A stretch of 64,000 nucleotides of DNA from Lunularia cruciata (lineage: Eukaryota; Streptophyta; Marchantiopsida; Lunulariales; Lunulariaceae): contig OX419762.1 of the NCBI GenBank assembly GCA_948567375.1, forward strand, positions 51,503,034-51,567,033, read 5' to 3'. Positions 22,299 through 33,896 of this stretch are shown piece after piece. The number at the start of each line of letters is the position of its first letter. The first letter of the stretch is position 1. The notes beneath the pieces were generated by a model. That model was given only the letters and a program-made list of their open reading frames with translations. It was not told the DNA's origin and did no database searches. Position numbers and translations under genes: made by a program.

Positions 22299-22474
22299 AT
22301 GTACAAAATCACCTCAAAGACATCATAATGAACTACATGGTATACAAATGGATCTTGGTTCTCTAACATAAGTTCAGCTCTCTCCTCTCTTAATGTTCTT
22401 TCCAAGTGAACTCTCATAGACTCCTTCTACCTAATGTAGAATTGAACGCGGAACATTATCTTGCCTTTGAGAGA

Positions 22475-22493
22475 GGTCCCGGCAACGGAACCA
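22475..22493 (-). promoter_or_regulatory. Primer binding site of element A (tRNA-Asp type)
   Basis: The minus strand reads TGGTTCCGTTGCCGGGACC, close to the tRNA-Asp site TGGCGCCGTTGCCGGGGA used by Athila-like elements. It is six bases inside the 5' LTR. Confidence 0.8.
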
Positions 22494-22499
22494 AAAATG

Positions 22500-23192
22500 T
22501 GAGCCAGCCTATCTCTCACTCAGGATGAACCTCTGATGGCTATTATGGTAGCGCACCATGGACTAAGAAGGCAAGGAACCCAACTCCATCATACTTCTCC
22601 AAGGTTAACATTCCAAGACTCAAAACATTGCTCACTAGAGAACTCAATGAGAGAGAGATAGTTGTAAATGAAAGGATGATGAGTACCTCCTCACCCCTTG
22701 TTTATATACTTGTGAAATAGTTACATACCAAAGTTACTAATTACCACAGTAACTCAAGTTACTAGACTAAAAGTCTAGTAAAGTCAAAAAGTAGAAAAGA
22801 ATATCCATTCACATGGGCATATTCCCCTAAGCATGTGGTCTTATCTTGACCCAACCACTAAGTCAAGGATTCCTTCACATGGGCTATCCTTGGACTAAAG
22901 AAGAATCCAAAACAAAAAGGCTTGCGGGCCCAAGAGTTCTCAACTCTTTCATCAAAGCCAAACACATAGGAATAATACCAAGTCAACACATTAAAATCCA
23001 AAATAGTGGTGCTCATCTTTTCTACTTCCTCTAAAGTAAGGTCCCCTCTATCTTAGCTATGACTAAATTTAGCTAACCATGACTAATATAGAAGCATATT
23101 TTATCTCTATATAAATAATATCTCTTAAGTACTTGTAATACCAAGCTAAATATCACAATACCACACACACACACACACAAATGGGTGTTATA
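22500..23192 (-). repeat. 5' LTR of element A
   Basis: 693 bp, TGAGCCAGCC to GGGTGTTATA. Contains a short (CA)n run near 23163-23178. Near-identical in structure to the 13248 LTR. Confidence 0.9.
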
Positions 23193-24142
23193 GTACCTAC
23201 CCTTACTTCTAATATAGCCATGGCTACTTGGATTGAGCAATTGCAGCAAAGATTGGCTAGCATGGCCATAGCTCAAAGGAGATCACATTTGGGTGTTGAG
23301 GCTTTTACCTCATATGCGGGTGATAGAGAGATCTTGGACTTCATGTGCAGAGTAGCAAAGGTGGATGTATCTATTGTAATGAATAAGAGTGGAGTATGTG
23401 CTCCATAGCCTAGAGGAGCATCAATGGAGTTGGACCCACAAAGAAGAGAGGTTGTAGATAGGTCAAACTTCCTTTGTCTTTTACATTCTTTAAGGCACAA
23501 TAGACAACATCCATAATTACTAGACGTCCTAATGCAAGTGTGGTAGGTGGTGATGGGGTGTATGATAGACTACCTACTAGTCAACCACCTACTACTACAC
23601 TAATTGAGTCTAGCTCAATGTTGGAAGCGGCTCAATTGATTATGCGCTTTCTATTATTCTCAAACCAATGACATGTGTACATCGAGAGTTGACACAACCT
23701 TAGTGTTCCGATTGGCTACCACGCTTTTTGAGAGTAGGGATGATGTGGTTCCTACTACTAGGCTAGAGGTGGTTGATAGTGGAGCTGAGTTGGTTGAGGA
23801 GCATAGGATCCACTCAATGACCAATGGTTTATAGCGGGTAGCAATGGCTAGATTGGACTAGTTACCAACTAGACTGGCCTTTGAGCAAGTGTGGTTTACA
23901 ATTGGGGTTGTCCTATTAGATAACAAAATTGGGATTTTTTTTGTTTGGTAGGACCTTTAGGGAAGGTCTATATACCACAAAGGGTCTTATTAGACTCTAG
24001 TATGCAGCCTTTTATGATGGAGAAGGCTACAATTGTTGGTTTGGAGTTATAGAAGATTGATATGGAGGGGTGTCCATTTCAAATCCAGACATCTCTCAAG
24101 GTGATCTTACAAATTATATCACATGTAGAGAGCTTGTTGTTA
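23193..24142 (+). pseudogene. Gag end and protease start of MTase-gypsy copy 2
   Basis: Resumes after element A. Contains the coiled-coil motif IEQLQQRLASMAIAQRR (near 23240), as in copy 1 near 5720, and the degraded protease active-site region (the LLDS region near 23990). Interrupted at 24142 by a solo LTR. Confidence 0.85.
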
Positions 24143-24823
24143 TGTAACACCCATTTTTGCATGTGTGTGGTATTTTGATATTTAGCTTGGTATTATAAAC
24201 ACTTGAGAAATATTATTTATATAGAGATAAAATATGGTTCTATATTAGTCATGATTAGCTAAAGTTAGTCATAGCTAAGATAGTGAGGACCTTACTTTAG
24301 AAGAAGTGGAAAAGATGAGCACCACTATTTTGGATTCTAATGTGTTGACTTGGTATTGTTCCTAAGTGTTTGGCTTTGAAGAAAGAGTTGAGAACTCTTG
24401 GGCCCGCAAGCATTTTGGATTCTTCTATAGTCCAAGGATAGCCCATGTGAAGGAATCCTTGAGTTAGTGGTTGGGTCAAGATAAGATCACATGCTTAGTG
24501 GAATATGCCCATAGGGATGGATATTCCTTTACATTTTTTGACTTTACTTGAATTTTAGCCTAGTAACTTGAGTTACTATGGTAAATAATAACTTTAGTGC
24601 ATGACTACTTCACAAGTATATAAAAAGGAGTGAGAAGGTACTCATCATCCTTTCATTTGCAACTATCTCTCTCATTGAATTCTCTAGTGACCAATGTCTT
24701 GAGTCTTGGAGTGTTAGCCTTGGAGGAGTATGATGGAGTTGGGGTTCCTTGCCTTCTTAGTCCATAGTGCGCTACCATAATAGCCATCAAAGGTTCATCT
24801 TGAGTGAGAGATAAGCTGGCTCA
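24143..24823 (+). repeat. Solo LTR of the Athila-like family, forward
   Basis: 681 bp, TGTAACACCC to GGCTCA. A TATA box, TATATAAA, lies at 24617-24624. Copy 2 coding sequence is continuous across it when compared with copy 1. The TSD is poorly preserved (GTTA left, GTTCA right). Confidence 0.85.
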
Positions 24824-25268
24824 TAGTTCAGATTAAACCCAATCAATCAATTGATAGCTCTTTGGTGAGAGCTAAGGCCATTATGACCGTAGCTAAGTCA
24901 TATAATGTGTTAGTTGGTGAAGTAGTGTTATACCCCATGGGTTTTAGCATTAACTATTGAGAGGAGATAAACTCCTATAGACCAGGTTGGTAGTCAAGTG
25001 AGGGATAGGTATGTCACCTACCAGTACGCTTCAATAGTGGTAGTCTTGGCTCACTATAGTTAGGGACCATGGCAACATCAATTTCAACTTTAAGTGGTTT
25101 TTTTATGGCTTTTATTTCAACTTTGTTTGGCATGGTGATTTATTAGAGGGGAACATCTATATAGAGAATACTCTAGTACCAAAAGAGATCACTTGGATTT
25201 GTAGTACGAGTGAGATTGTTCTATCCACCTTGGATGTTCCTTTGTGGAGTTCAAAGGAAGCATTGCAG
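24824..25268 (+). pseudogene. Protease end of MTase-gypsy copy 2
   Basis: Contains the LVGEVVLYPMGF motif near 24910 that matches LVGGAVLYPMGF in copy 1. It runs in a single frame into the methyltransferase (with stops), which shows that the copy 1 frameshift at 4464 is secondary. Ends at the shared TAG at 25269-25271. Confidence 0.8.
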
Positions 25269-25271
25269 TAG

Positions 25272-26448
25272 CATGCAAATCAATTGGTGCAACAACATGT
25301 GGATCAATTAGTGCAAAAGGCTTGGAGTGGAGCCTTTGTATCACCATAAGACTAGTGTGGAGATGAGCTTCTAGAGTTGATTACCTTGACACCTCTAGAT
25401 ACCACACTCATTGCTTGGCAATATCCAATAGATAGAATATGTCTATCAAAGTTGGTGGGATTAGCACTAGACTAGTTGTGATACTACAAGTGGGCATATG
25501 AGTACAAAGGAGAGAGAGATAAGACTTCTAGGCAAGTCTCTCTACATTAGGTGGCACACTCGGCCTATTAGTATCCTGATTTATTACCAATGTTAGCAGT
25601 CAGGGGTTACTAAAAGACCCTACAAGTAAACATTTCCTTGTTGGGGATGCAACATCTAGAGAGACATGGGTCCATTCATTTGGTGATTTTTGGATGGCCA
25701 AGTAAGGGACATACATGTGTTGGCCAAGGTTTGGGTCTTAAAGATCCCTATTTTGGTGTGTTTTGGGAGATATTACATATACTACAACATCTTCATGTTC
25801 ATCGATCCATTTCTCTTGCTTACATTTTAGAGAACATCCCTTAGATGGGTGATTCTTGCACCTAGGTAGTGGTGAGTACACATCAAGTCCATTGTTGGAT
25901 GGTAATTGCCATGTTGTTGGATGTAGCCAGAGTGGGATCATGGGTTGATTGAACTCACAATTACAACAATTGGTGAGCCCAATACCGATGAGAGAGAGTG
26001 GGCAATGGGTATTCACACCAATATTACCATTTTTCTAACAATGTCAAAGGCATCTAGGTGTCAAGTGTTAGATTAGGCTATGGACTTGAACTGTTTGACC
26101 TAGATTGTGAGCCTTGGCTTGGCGGAGTTGCGTAGGATGCGCATGATAGACATCATCACTTGGGCACTTGTGAGCTATGTATCTATCAAGATGATTCAGA
26201 CACATGTTGGGGACCATGGACCAAGTGGACAAAGTATTCTTGGGACACAACCAGTGGCTATTAGAGAGAATGGTCTACTTGGAGTCCATCCAAGTGAGCA
26301 TAGTCTACTTGGATTACACCCTTGGTCTACTTGGGATGCAACTAGAGGACATATGGAGCTTACAGCCAGATCGGAGGGAGTTTTTCACACTAAGGTTGGG
26401 ACCTCTAGTGGTTGGAGGCATGACACTACTGCTCCCAAGGGCCCGATA
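25272..26448 (+). pseudogene. Methyltransferase domain of MTase-gypsy copy 2, catalytically dead
   Basis: Collinear with the copy 1 methyltransferase. Motif I is degraded (VGGISTR near 25450). Motif IV reads GWPSKGHT: the catalytic Cys codon is AGT (Ser) at 25701-25703. Motif VI is ILENIP near 25830. Motif X is interrupted by a TAG near 26080. Several TAA/TAG/TGA codons and indels are present. The same Gly/His-rich linker (SILGTQP, LLGVHP, LLGLHP) precedes RT. Its value is as an independent witness that the domain is a fixed part of the family. Confidence 0.87.
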
Positions 26449-26451
26449 TAG

Positions 26452-27250
26452 CATCCACTCAATACGTCTTCCACTCCTATGACAATTACAAAGGATACTT
26501 GGGAGCCAGATCTAGGACCCAAGGTTAAAGGAGTGGAAAGACGGAGAGTTTGGAGGTTCTTGAGGAGCTACACGAGTTTTTTTGCCATCAATATGAAGGA
26601 TTTGGGTGCTTTGAAAGGACTTAGTATTTGGATTGAGCTGACTAGCAATACACTAGTTTTTTGACGTCCCTATCAATATAGTTACATGGACAGAGCATTA
26701 ATTCAAAGTTGAAATATAAACCTTTTTGAGGTTGGTTTGATAGAGATTTCACATAAAGAATATGCATCAACTACATTAATGCCAACCAAGAAGGATATGC
26801 ATGGAAACTACATAGATAGGTAGATGTGTAGAGATTACCGTCTTATCAACCAAAAAACTTAGGCTGATTGGTATGCCATGCCTTCAATGGAGGAGATCTT
26901 TGATGCGATTGGGCATGTACTTCAGTACTTTGGATCTTAAAAGTCTTTAGTACTTTGGATCTTCAAGCAAGATATCATCAATTGCCAATCAAGGAGGAGG
27001 ATAAATCCAAGATAACATTTTAGACTATTGATCCTCACAGCAAGGATGTGTTATATTAGTGGAGGTTCTTACCATTTGGGTTAAAAAATGCTCCTAGTGA
27101 GTTCCAAAGAGTCATGGATAAGATCCTAGTTGGATTGGATTGTTCCGGTGCTATATTGATGACATTTTGGTCTATAGCACTACTGTGGAGGAGCATGAGA
27201 GACATTTGTTGGAGGTGTTTGAGAGATTGAGATCTCATGGACTCAAATTA
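26452..27250 (+). pseudogene. RT N-terminal part of MTase-gypsy copy 2
   Basis: Matches copy 1 RT from the DTWEPDLGPK linker through the CYIDDILVYS catalytic motif (near 27140) to HGLKL. Element H is inserted exactly here, and the frame resumes with HPRKCRFF at 48880. A short tandem repeat of the FSTLDL region is present near 26920-26965. Confidence 0.88.
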
Positions 27251-27650
27251 TGTAAAAGACCAAGACCGAGGAGAGAAATAGGAGAATGGAAGATCACATT
27301 GGGACACTTGAATGAGGGAAGACTCTAAATGTATAGCATGGGCTTTGGCTTTGGTATTTATAGAGCATATACAAGGCTCTTAGGAAGCTTCTCAAGAAGT
27401 TTCCTTGAGCCACTTTCTTGGAGTGCAAGCCAAGTTAATTGAGAAGCTTCCTTCTAGAAGTCAACTACTTGGCATGCAATCTAAGCTAGTTGGAAGCTCT
27501 AGAAGCTACCTACTTGGAGTGCAAGCTAAGCTAGCTAGGAAGCTTCCCAAGAAGCTTCTTAGATACTTCTAGAATATTCTAGGCTAATTTGGCCTATTTG
27601 CTACTTAATTAGCCCTAATTAACTTCATTGCTAAGTTCCATATTGTTACA
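27251..27650 (-). repeat. 3' LTR of element H
   Basis: 400 bp, TGTAAAAGACC to TTGTTACA on the plus strand. Contains repeated AAGCTTC-type short motifs. Confidence 0.9.
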
Positions 27651-27662
27651 TATTCCCCCACC
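27651..27662 (-). promoter_or_regulatory. Polypurine tract of element H
   Basis: The minus strand reads GGTGGGGGAATA immediately before the 3' LTR. Confidence 0.75.
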
Positions 27663-27669
27663 GCTAGTA

Positions 27670-27830
27670 GGTGATGTCCATGTTGACAATGAAGCTTCAA
27701 ACTCCTAGATGGCCATTTGTGCATTTTGGAGATGAGAAAGAGGTTCCCATGTGGCATCATGAAGAGGATACTCTTTCCAAAGGACCTTGTACTTTGTATG
27801 TTATTGGCAACCTCATTGAATGTGGCAACA
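27670..27830 (-). pseudogene. Chromodomain of element H
   Basis: The minus strand reads KYKVLWKEYPLHDATWEP followed by LSHLQNAQMAI and a TAG, then a short tail to the polypurine tract. The W-K-x-Y-P and ATWEP motifs identify a chromodomain at the polyprotein C-terminus, confirming H as a chromovirus. Confidence 0.82.
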
Positions 27831-29496
27831 TGCAAGGATATGATCGAATTTGTACTCCTCATGATCAAGGATAGGAGGAGAAGGAGGTTGGACACAAGAG
27901 GAAAAAGAAGATAGGTTAGGAAAAAATAGTTTCAACTTAGAGATGTGGAAGATAGGGTGGATGCGCATATAACAAGGCAAGGCAAGTCGATAAGCAACAA
28001 GAGAGATGAGTCCTATCTAATTAAAGGTGAGTTTACAAACTTGGGTATCAAGTGTGAGGGGTAGGTTACTAGAGTAGAGCATGACCTTATCATCAACTTG
28101 AAAAGTGAGATCACAACGATGATGGTCTACATATTATTTTTGCCTATTTTGAGCAACAAGGAGATGAGATTTGGCTTGTTGGAGGGATTGGGATATGGTG
28201 GTCAAGAAGGTGGAAGTACAAGGGACATAAGATGGAGGAGGAGAAAGAAGGAAATCTAGAACAAGTAGATCTTGGCTAAAATTAAGGAAGAAAAGAGAGA
28301 ATCTGGTGCTTGCATGTTTGGAATTCTTGTATTCAAACTCTACAGCTATAAGACATTGATCCCAATTGGTATGGTGGATGTTGACAAAGGCATAAGCATA
28401 TCCTCCAAGGTGCAATTTACACATGCAGTTTGTCCATCAATTTGAGGAGGTAGGTTGTGGACAAAGCAAGCTTGGTGCTGAATATCTAGAAGAGTGCTTG
28501 CCAAAATTTCCTAGTGAATTGAAGATCACAAATTAGAGATGAGTACACAAGGCATCCTATGATGCTTGAAGGCAATGCTAAAGTAGATCTGCACCAATAT
28601 TGGAGCATTTATAATATCAAAGGTTGGTGCCAAATGGATTTGCTTACTAAACTTATCCACAAACACCACAATTGTTGTGTGACCTTGCTTCATCTTAGGC
28701 AAGGATGTGATGAGATCCAAGCTCATGTGTTCTTATCAAGCAGATAGAATGGGGAATGGTTGAATGAGTCCACTTGATTTCTAGTTATTAGCCTTGTTGC
28801 ATTGCAACTCTCATACAATCAAAAAAACTCTTGAACATCTCATGTCATGTTGGCCCACCATCATTGGCATTGGAGAGTACCCAAGGTCTTGTACACACCT
28901 ATGTGACTAGTAGTTGGTAAGTCATGGGCTTCTTGGATGTGCATAAGTCAAAAATCACCACTGGCTAGAACATAAATCCGGTGGTCGTAGAATAGAAGGT
29001 CTTCCTCAAAGGAGAAGGTTTTGTACTCCTTTTTGTATGCTATAAGACAACCTTGTACCATCTGAAAGAAGGGATTTTGCTATAAAGTAGTCTTAAACTT
29101 GATTTAGACTTTAGAGTCAATTGATACCATTGTAATTGCCATTGTGATGAGAGGAAGAGATTTCAAATCAGATCATCATGATAACACATCAAGAATGACA
29201 TAGAATCAACTAGGTTTGTACTCAAGTTTGATATCAAACAATTGTAGTTGTTCCTCCCATCAATGATGTTGACTCCTCATGTGTTCCAAGTGTAATGTCT
29301 ATAACAAGGATTTGTGATCCGTTTGCATGATCATCTATTTTCCCAAGAGATAATGCTTCCATACTTTGGTGGCATATACCATGGCTAGTTGTTCTTGATC
29401 TTGTGTAGAGTAATTCCTTTCTAGGGTGTTTTATCAGCAAGACACAAAGGCAATGGGATATAATCAATCTAAGAATTCTTGCTACAACACAACTCC
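27831..29496 (-). pseudogene. Integrase and RNase H region of element H
   Basis: Integrase core at 28726-28526: SLDLITSLPKMKQGHTTIVV with VFVDKFSKQIHLAP, the chromovirus form of the catalytic core start. C-terminal integrase sequence extends to about 27940. RNase H remnants lie at about 29500-29230 (short motifs only). Many stops and indels. Interrupted at 29496 by a solo LTR, with RT continuing at 42015. Confidence 0.8.
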
Positions 29497-29832
29497 AATG
29501 GTGTAATACTTTGAGGACAAGAGAAGAGAAAATACAGATTTCACACTCAATCATATGATGCCCCAAAGGAGCACCTTCTCTTTATTATATAGACAAAGAG
29601 GATCTCCTCCAAGGAAGCTCCACCCATAGGATTAGGCACATAGAAAGGTGACATTTCAGCAAGCTCTACCCTTGGATTACTTACATGGATGAGTGACATG
29701 TCAATCCTGATCCTATCAGGTTGGTCAAACAAGCTTTGATCAAAGAGAATCTTTTAGGGAATCTTCTTGTAAGAATCTCATAATCACGAGGGTGAGGTAC
29801 CATTGGAAAGCTCTCGACAAGACAAAGGCTTG

Positions 29833-31259
29833 TGAGCCGGCCTGTATCTCACTCAAGATGAACCTTTGATGGCTACTATGGTAGCGCACCATGGACTAAG
29901 AAGGCAAGGAACCCCAACTCCATCATACTCCTCCAAGGCTAACACTCCAAGACTCAAGACATTGCTCATTAGATGTAATACCAAGAGCTAGCCATATGAT
30001 CTAGATGTAAAATTCGGTTTGGTAACATCTAGAATGATGTTATACATGATGGTCAAAATAGATAAGATAGAAGTATCACCAAAAGAGTACTTCTACTAAT
30101 AGGGCAGAAACCAAAATAGACTTAAGAACTTTAGAACCAATAGCTAGACATATGATTTAAATGTGAGAATTGGTTTGGTAACATCTGGAAGGATGTTACA
30201 CATGATGGACTAAATAGATCAGAAAGAGGTATCACCAAAAGGGGACTTCTACTAATAGAGTAGGAACCAAAATATGCCTAAAATCTTTGAAGGCAATTTT
30301 GGAGGCCTAAACGGATGAATTAGGCCTTGAAAATGTCTACATGTCCCCAACAAAGGAAAGGCTGGCCTTCCCTCCCCCTTGCTTTGTCTCGTCTAGAGCT
30401 TTCCAATGGTACCTTACGTGATTCTGATATTCCTATAGGAAGATTCCCTAAAAGATTCCCTCCGGTCAAAACTTGTTTGACCAACCAGATAGGACCTAGA
30501 CCTGACATGTCACCCATCCAAGTAAGTAATCGAAGGGTGGAGCTTGCTGACATATCACCTATCTGTGTCTCTAATCCTATGGTGGAGCTTCCTTGGAGGA
30601 GATCCTCTTGGTCTATATAATAAAGAGAAGGTGATCCTTTGGGGCATCAAATGTTTGAGTGTGCAATCTGTGTTTTCTCTCTTCTCTTGTCCTCGGAGTA
30701 TTACACTAGAGAACTCAATGAGAGAGATAGCTATAAATGAAAGGATGATGAGTACCTCCTCACCCCTTGTTTATATACTTGTGAAATAGTTACATACCAA
30801 AGTTACTAATTACCGTAGTAACTCAAGTTACTAGGCTAGAAGTCAAGTAAAGTTAAAAAGTAGAAAAGAATATCCATTCACATGGGCATATTGCACTAGC
30901 ATGTGATCTTATCTTGACCCAACCACTAAGTCAAGGATTCCTTCATATGGGCTATCTTTGGACTATAGAAGAATCCAAAACAAAAAAGCTTACGGGCCCA
31001 AGAGTTCTCAACTCTTTCCTCAAAGCCAAACACCTAGGAATAATACCAAGTCAACACACTAGAATCCAAAATAGTGGTGCTCATCTTTTCTACCTCCACT
31101 AAAGTAAGGTCTCTTCTATCTTAGCTATGACTAACTCTAGCTAATCATGATTAATGTAGAACCATCCTTTATCTCTATATAAATAATATCTCAAGTCAAG
31201 TACTTGTAATACTAAGCTAAATATCACAATACCACACACATGCACAAATGGGTGTTACA
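29833..31259 (-). repeat. 3' LTR of element B, interrupted by a solo LTR
   Basis: TGAGCCGGCC at left, GGGTGTTACA at right. Without the 29974-30705 insertion and one TSD copy it is about 690 bp, as in element A. Confidence 0.88.
29974..30705 (+). repeat. Solo chromovirus LTR (TGTAATACC family) inside the B LTR
   Basis: 732 bp, TGTAATACCAAGAGC to GAGTATTACA. TSD TTAGA (29969-29973) and CTAGA (30706-30710); the intact family LTR has CTAGA here. Confidence 0.9.
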
Positions 31260-31592
31260 TTTACCCCCGGACTAAGTTTTCACTTTGTCCTCAAAGTGAA
31301 GGTCTCTCTACCTTCTATGGTACATCTTCAACTTATCATGGTTAATCCTATCAAAGTGTCTTCCTCCCAAATCCTTGAGATCATAGTTGTAATTGCCCCA
31401 CACCTTCTCCACTATGAAAGGTCCAAAGTACTTAGGCAAAAACTTCTTTTGCACTCTCTTGAATCAAATGGAATCAAACAACATTACCCTATCACCTTCT
31501 TTAAAAGTCTCCACCTTCTTCTTGCCTTGCCTCTTGTCATAGCTCTCCTTTTGTTTCCTTTAGGCTTGCTCTACTCAAACCATAGCAACTGC

Positions 31593-31888
31593 TCATGCCT
31601 CTTCCAACTCCATGAGTTGTTCCTTCCTTGACTTCTTTGCATCACCTCCTTGTGCTTTCTTCAATCTCCTTTGAATGCTTTGGAAGGTAGGAAGATCAAA
31701 GTGAATGGGTAAGGTAGACTCAATACCATATACCAATTGAAATGGAGAATACCCGATGGAAGTCTTCATGGTTGTCCTATTCTCCCACAAAATTGCATGA
31801 ATCCTCTTGTCCCAATGATGTTTAGCCCCCACCCTTTCTACATCTTTGGCCAACATCATGCACAAGGTCTGATTGGTTCTCTCCACTA
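31593..31888 (-). pseudogene. Integrase C-terminal part of element B, core deleted
   Basis: Matches A integrase from ERTNQTLCMMLAKD to the basic tail. Immediately upstream, at 31888/31889, the sequence jumps to the A equivalent of 15105, so about 545 bp holding the D-D catalytic core is gone. Confidence 0.85.
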
Positions 31889-33850
31889 CTCTTCAAAGTA
31901 GACCTTATGCTCCTTGGTGAAAAAGAATATCCTCCACCATTGTGTAAGGTCTAGATCTTGCTGCAAGGGCCTTCCTCTCCCTAGCATGCATCCCTTCTGG
32001 ATAGTTACCTCTTGTCACAAAATCCACAATCTCCTTGTACTCCATTGGAACCTCTTGAGTGACTGAGATTGTCATGAGCTCCTCATCTAGGAAGGAATCA
32101 TCCACTTGCTCATCTCCATCATGATCATAGGCCCTAGATAACAAATCAGCATTTGCATGTTTCTTTCTTGGCCTATCCTCAATGGTGTAGTCATACTCAG
32201 ACAAGAGTATCATCCACCTTGTTAATCTTTCTTCAACATTAGGCTTGTTGAAGATGTACTTCAAAGCCTTTTGATCTGTGACAATGGTGGCTTTCCTTCC
32301 AATCAAGTAGTGTCTAAACTTCTTGAGACCAAAGATCATTGCCAACCCTTCTCTCTACGTGATAGAGTAGTTCTTCTTTGCTGAAACCATCTGCCTACTA
32401 GCATAAGCTATTGGATGATCATGCCCATCTTGGTCTAATTGACTAAGAGTGCATCCTATAGCTACATTAGAAGCATTAGTGTAGAGGATGAAAGGCTTAC
32501 TCCAATAAGGTTTAGCAAGAATTGGAGCTACAACAAGGGATTGCTTGAGCTCATCAAAAGCTTGGAGAGCCTCCTTGTCCTCCAAAATCACCATGCAATC
32601 TACACCCTTCTTCATGTAGATGGTCAATGCATAAGCCTTGTTGGACAATGAGAAGATGAACCTCCTACAGTACCCAACCATCCCCAAGAATTGGCGTAAC
32701 TTTGTCAAGCTTGAAGGGAATGGAAGGTCTGAGATTTTCCTCACCTTCTTAGGACCAACTGCTATTCCATCCTTGGAGATGATGTGCCCCAAAACTAGAC
32801 CTTCTTCACATCCAAAAATGCACTTCTCTGGGTTGAGTGATGCATTTGCCTCATCCAAGCATTGTAAGACCTTGATTAGGTGCTCAAAGTGCTCCTCTTT
32901 GCTCCCATAGACACAAAAGTCATCAATGAAGTCTCTCATAAATTTCCCAATGAAAGGTTCAAATACCTTGTTCATGAACCATTGGAATGTGGCTGGAGCA
33001 TTGCAGAGTTAAAAAGGCATGACCTTAAAAGGGTAAGTTCCCCAAGGTGTGGTGAATGTGGTGAGTTGTTGATGCTCTAGTGCAATCTTGATTTGGTTAT
33101 ATCCATTATAATCATCACCAAAACTGTACCTCTCATGACCTGCAACCTCCTCCAAGATCTCATCAATGAATGGCAATGGGTAGTAGTCCTTCTTGGTAAC
33201 AACATTGAGCTTCTTGTTATCCACACATATCTATAGCTTGCCATTTTTTTTCTTCACAATGACAATTGGAGACACCCATTCTGAATTCTCTACCTCAAAG
33301 ATAAATCCAGCCTCCTTGAGCTTATCAATCTCCTCCTTCACAACCAAAGATATTGGTGGGGCTAATGCAACATTGCTTTCGGCGGATTGGTCTTGCATGT
33401 GACTCCACCTCTATCTTGTGCTCCTCCAAGGTGACTTCCTTCAAATCCTTGTAACTAAAAGCAAAAACATGGATGAACTTGCGGAAAATCTCCTCAAATC
33501 TCACATTCTCTTCCTTGGTAACATTTGGGCCATACTTGAGGGTAGCTAATCTTCTCTCTACCTCCTCAAGTGTCAATGGTGATTTATTTGGGTCCTTCAA
33601 AACCTTTGGCTTAGGTGCAAAATCCATAGCACACAAAGGATATACATCTGAATCATATTCAGATTCATCCTCCTCTGTTGAAGTCTCCTCTTCCATGCTT
33701 GTGTTCACACTTGAAGCTCCTTCTTCAGAATCTGATTCCCAATAATCAGAAGATGGTGTATCTGAATATGAAGTGTTGGTGGTGTTAGTCATAGGAACTA
33801 TGACTCTATGGTTTGATGGCCCAATCCTCAAGTACCCTATGTGTCATCAA
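31889..33850 (-). pseudogene. RT and RNase H of element B
   Basis: RNase H motifs ANADLLSRA and IVTDQKALKYIF at 32345-31905. RT with the catalytic FIDDFCVYG and KCIFGCEEGLVLGH at 32975-32355, PLPFIDEILEEVAG near 33170, and the acidic N-terminal region at 33831-33480. Stops and short indels at about 32348, 33008 and 33360. Matches element A throughout and lacks the 2-bp loss seen there near 15957. Confidence 0.88.
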
Positions 33851-33896
33851 TCAGTTGTGTGTGCTGCTCTCAATGATGGCCTCCCAAGAAGTAAAA

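Larger units (their letters stand above)
13248..23192 (-). mobile_element. Element A: Athila/Tat-like Ty3/gypsy retrotransposon
   Basis: A minus-strand element with two 690-bp LTRs, polypurine tract, gag-pol, an extra ORF upstream of gag and a tRNA-Asp-like primer site. It sits in copy 2 MTase-gypsy gag. Flanks GTACT (13242-13246) and GTACC (23193-23197) match the GTACCT of copy 1 at the same place. RT shows FIDDLCVYG and there is no chromodomain; both fit Athila/Tat. Gag and pol are largely collinear, with a few stops and a 2-bp loss near 15957. Giant-LTR insert C lies inside it at 20181-22298. Confidence 0.9.

Noticed and set aside
23163-23178. CA-repeat run as a separate feature
   Set aside because: A short microsatellite expansion of the CACACATGCACA motif already in this LTR family.
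27401-27560. AAGCTTC-rich stretch of the H LTR as a satellite or regulatory array
   Set aside because: The repeated AAGCTTC/GAAGCTT words are irregularly spaced and present in all LTRs of this family; possibly a transcription-factor site cluster but not supported enough to call.
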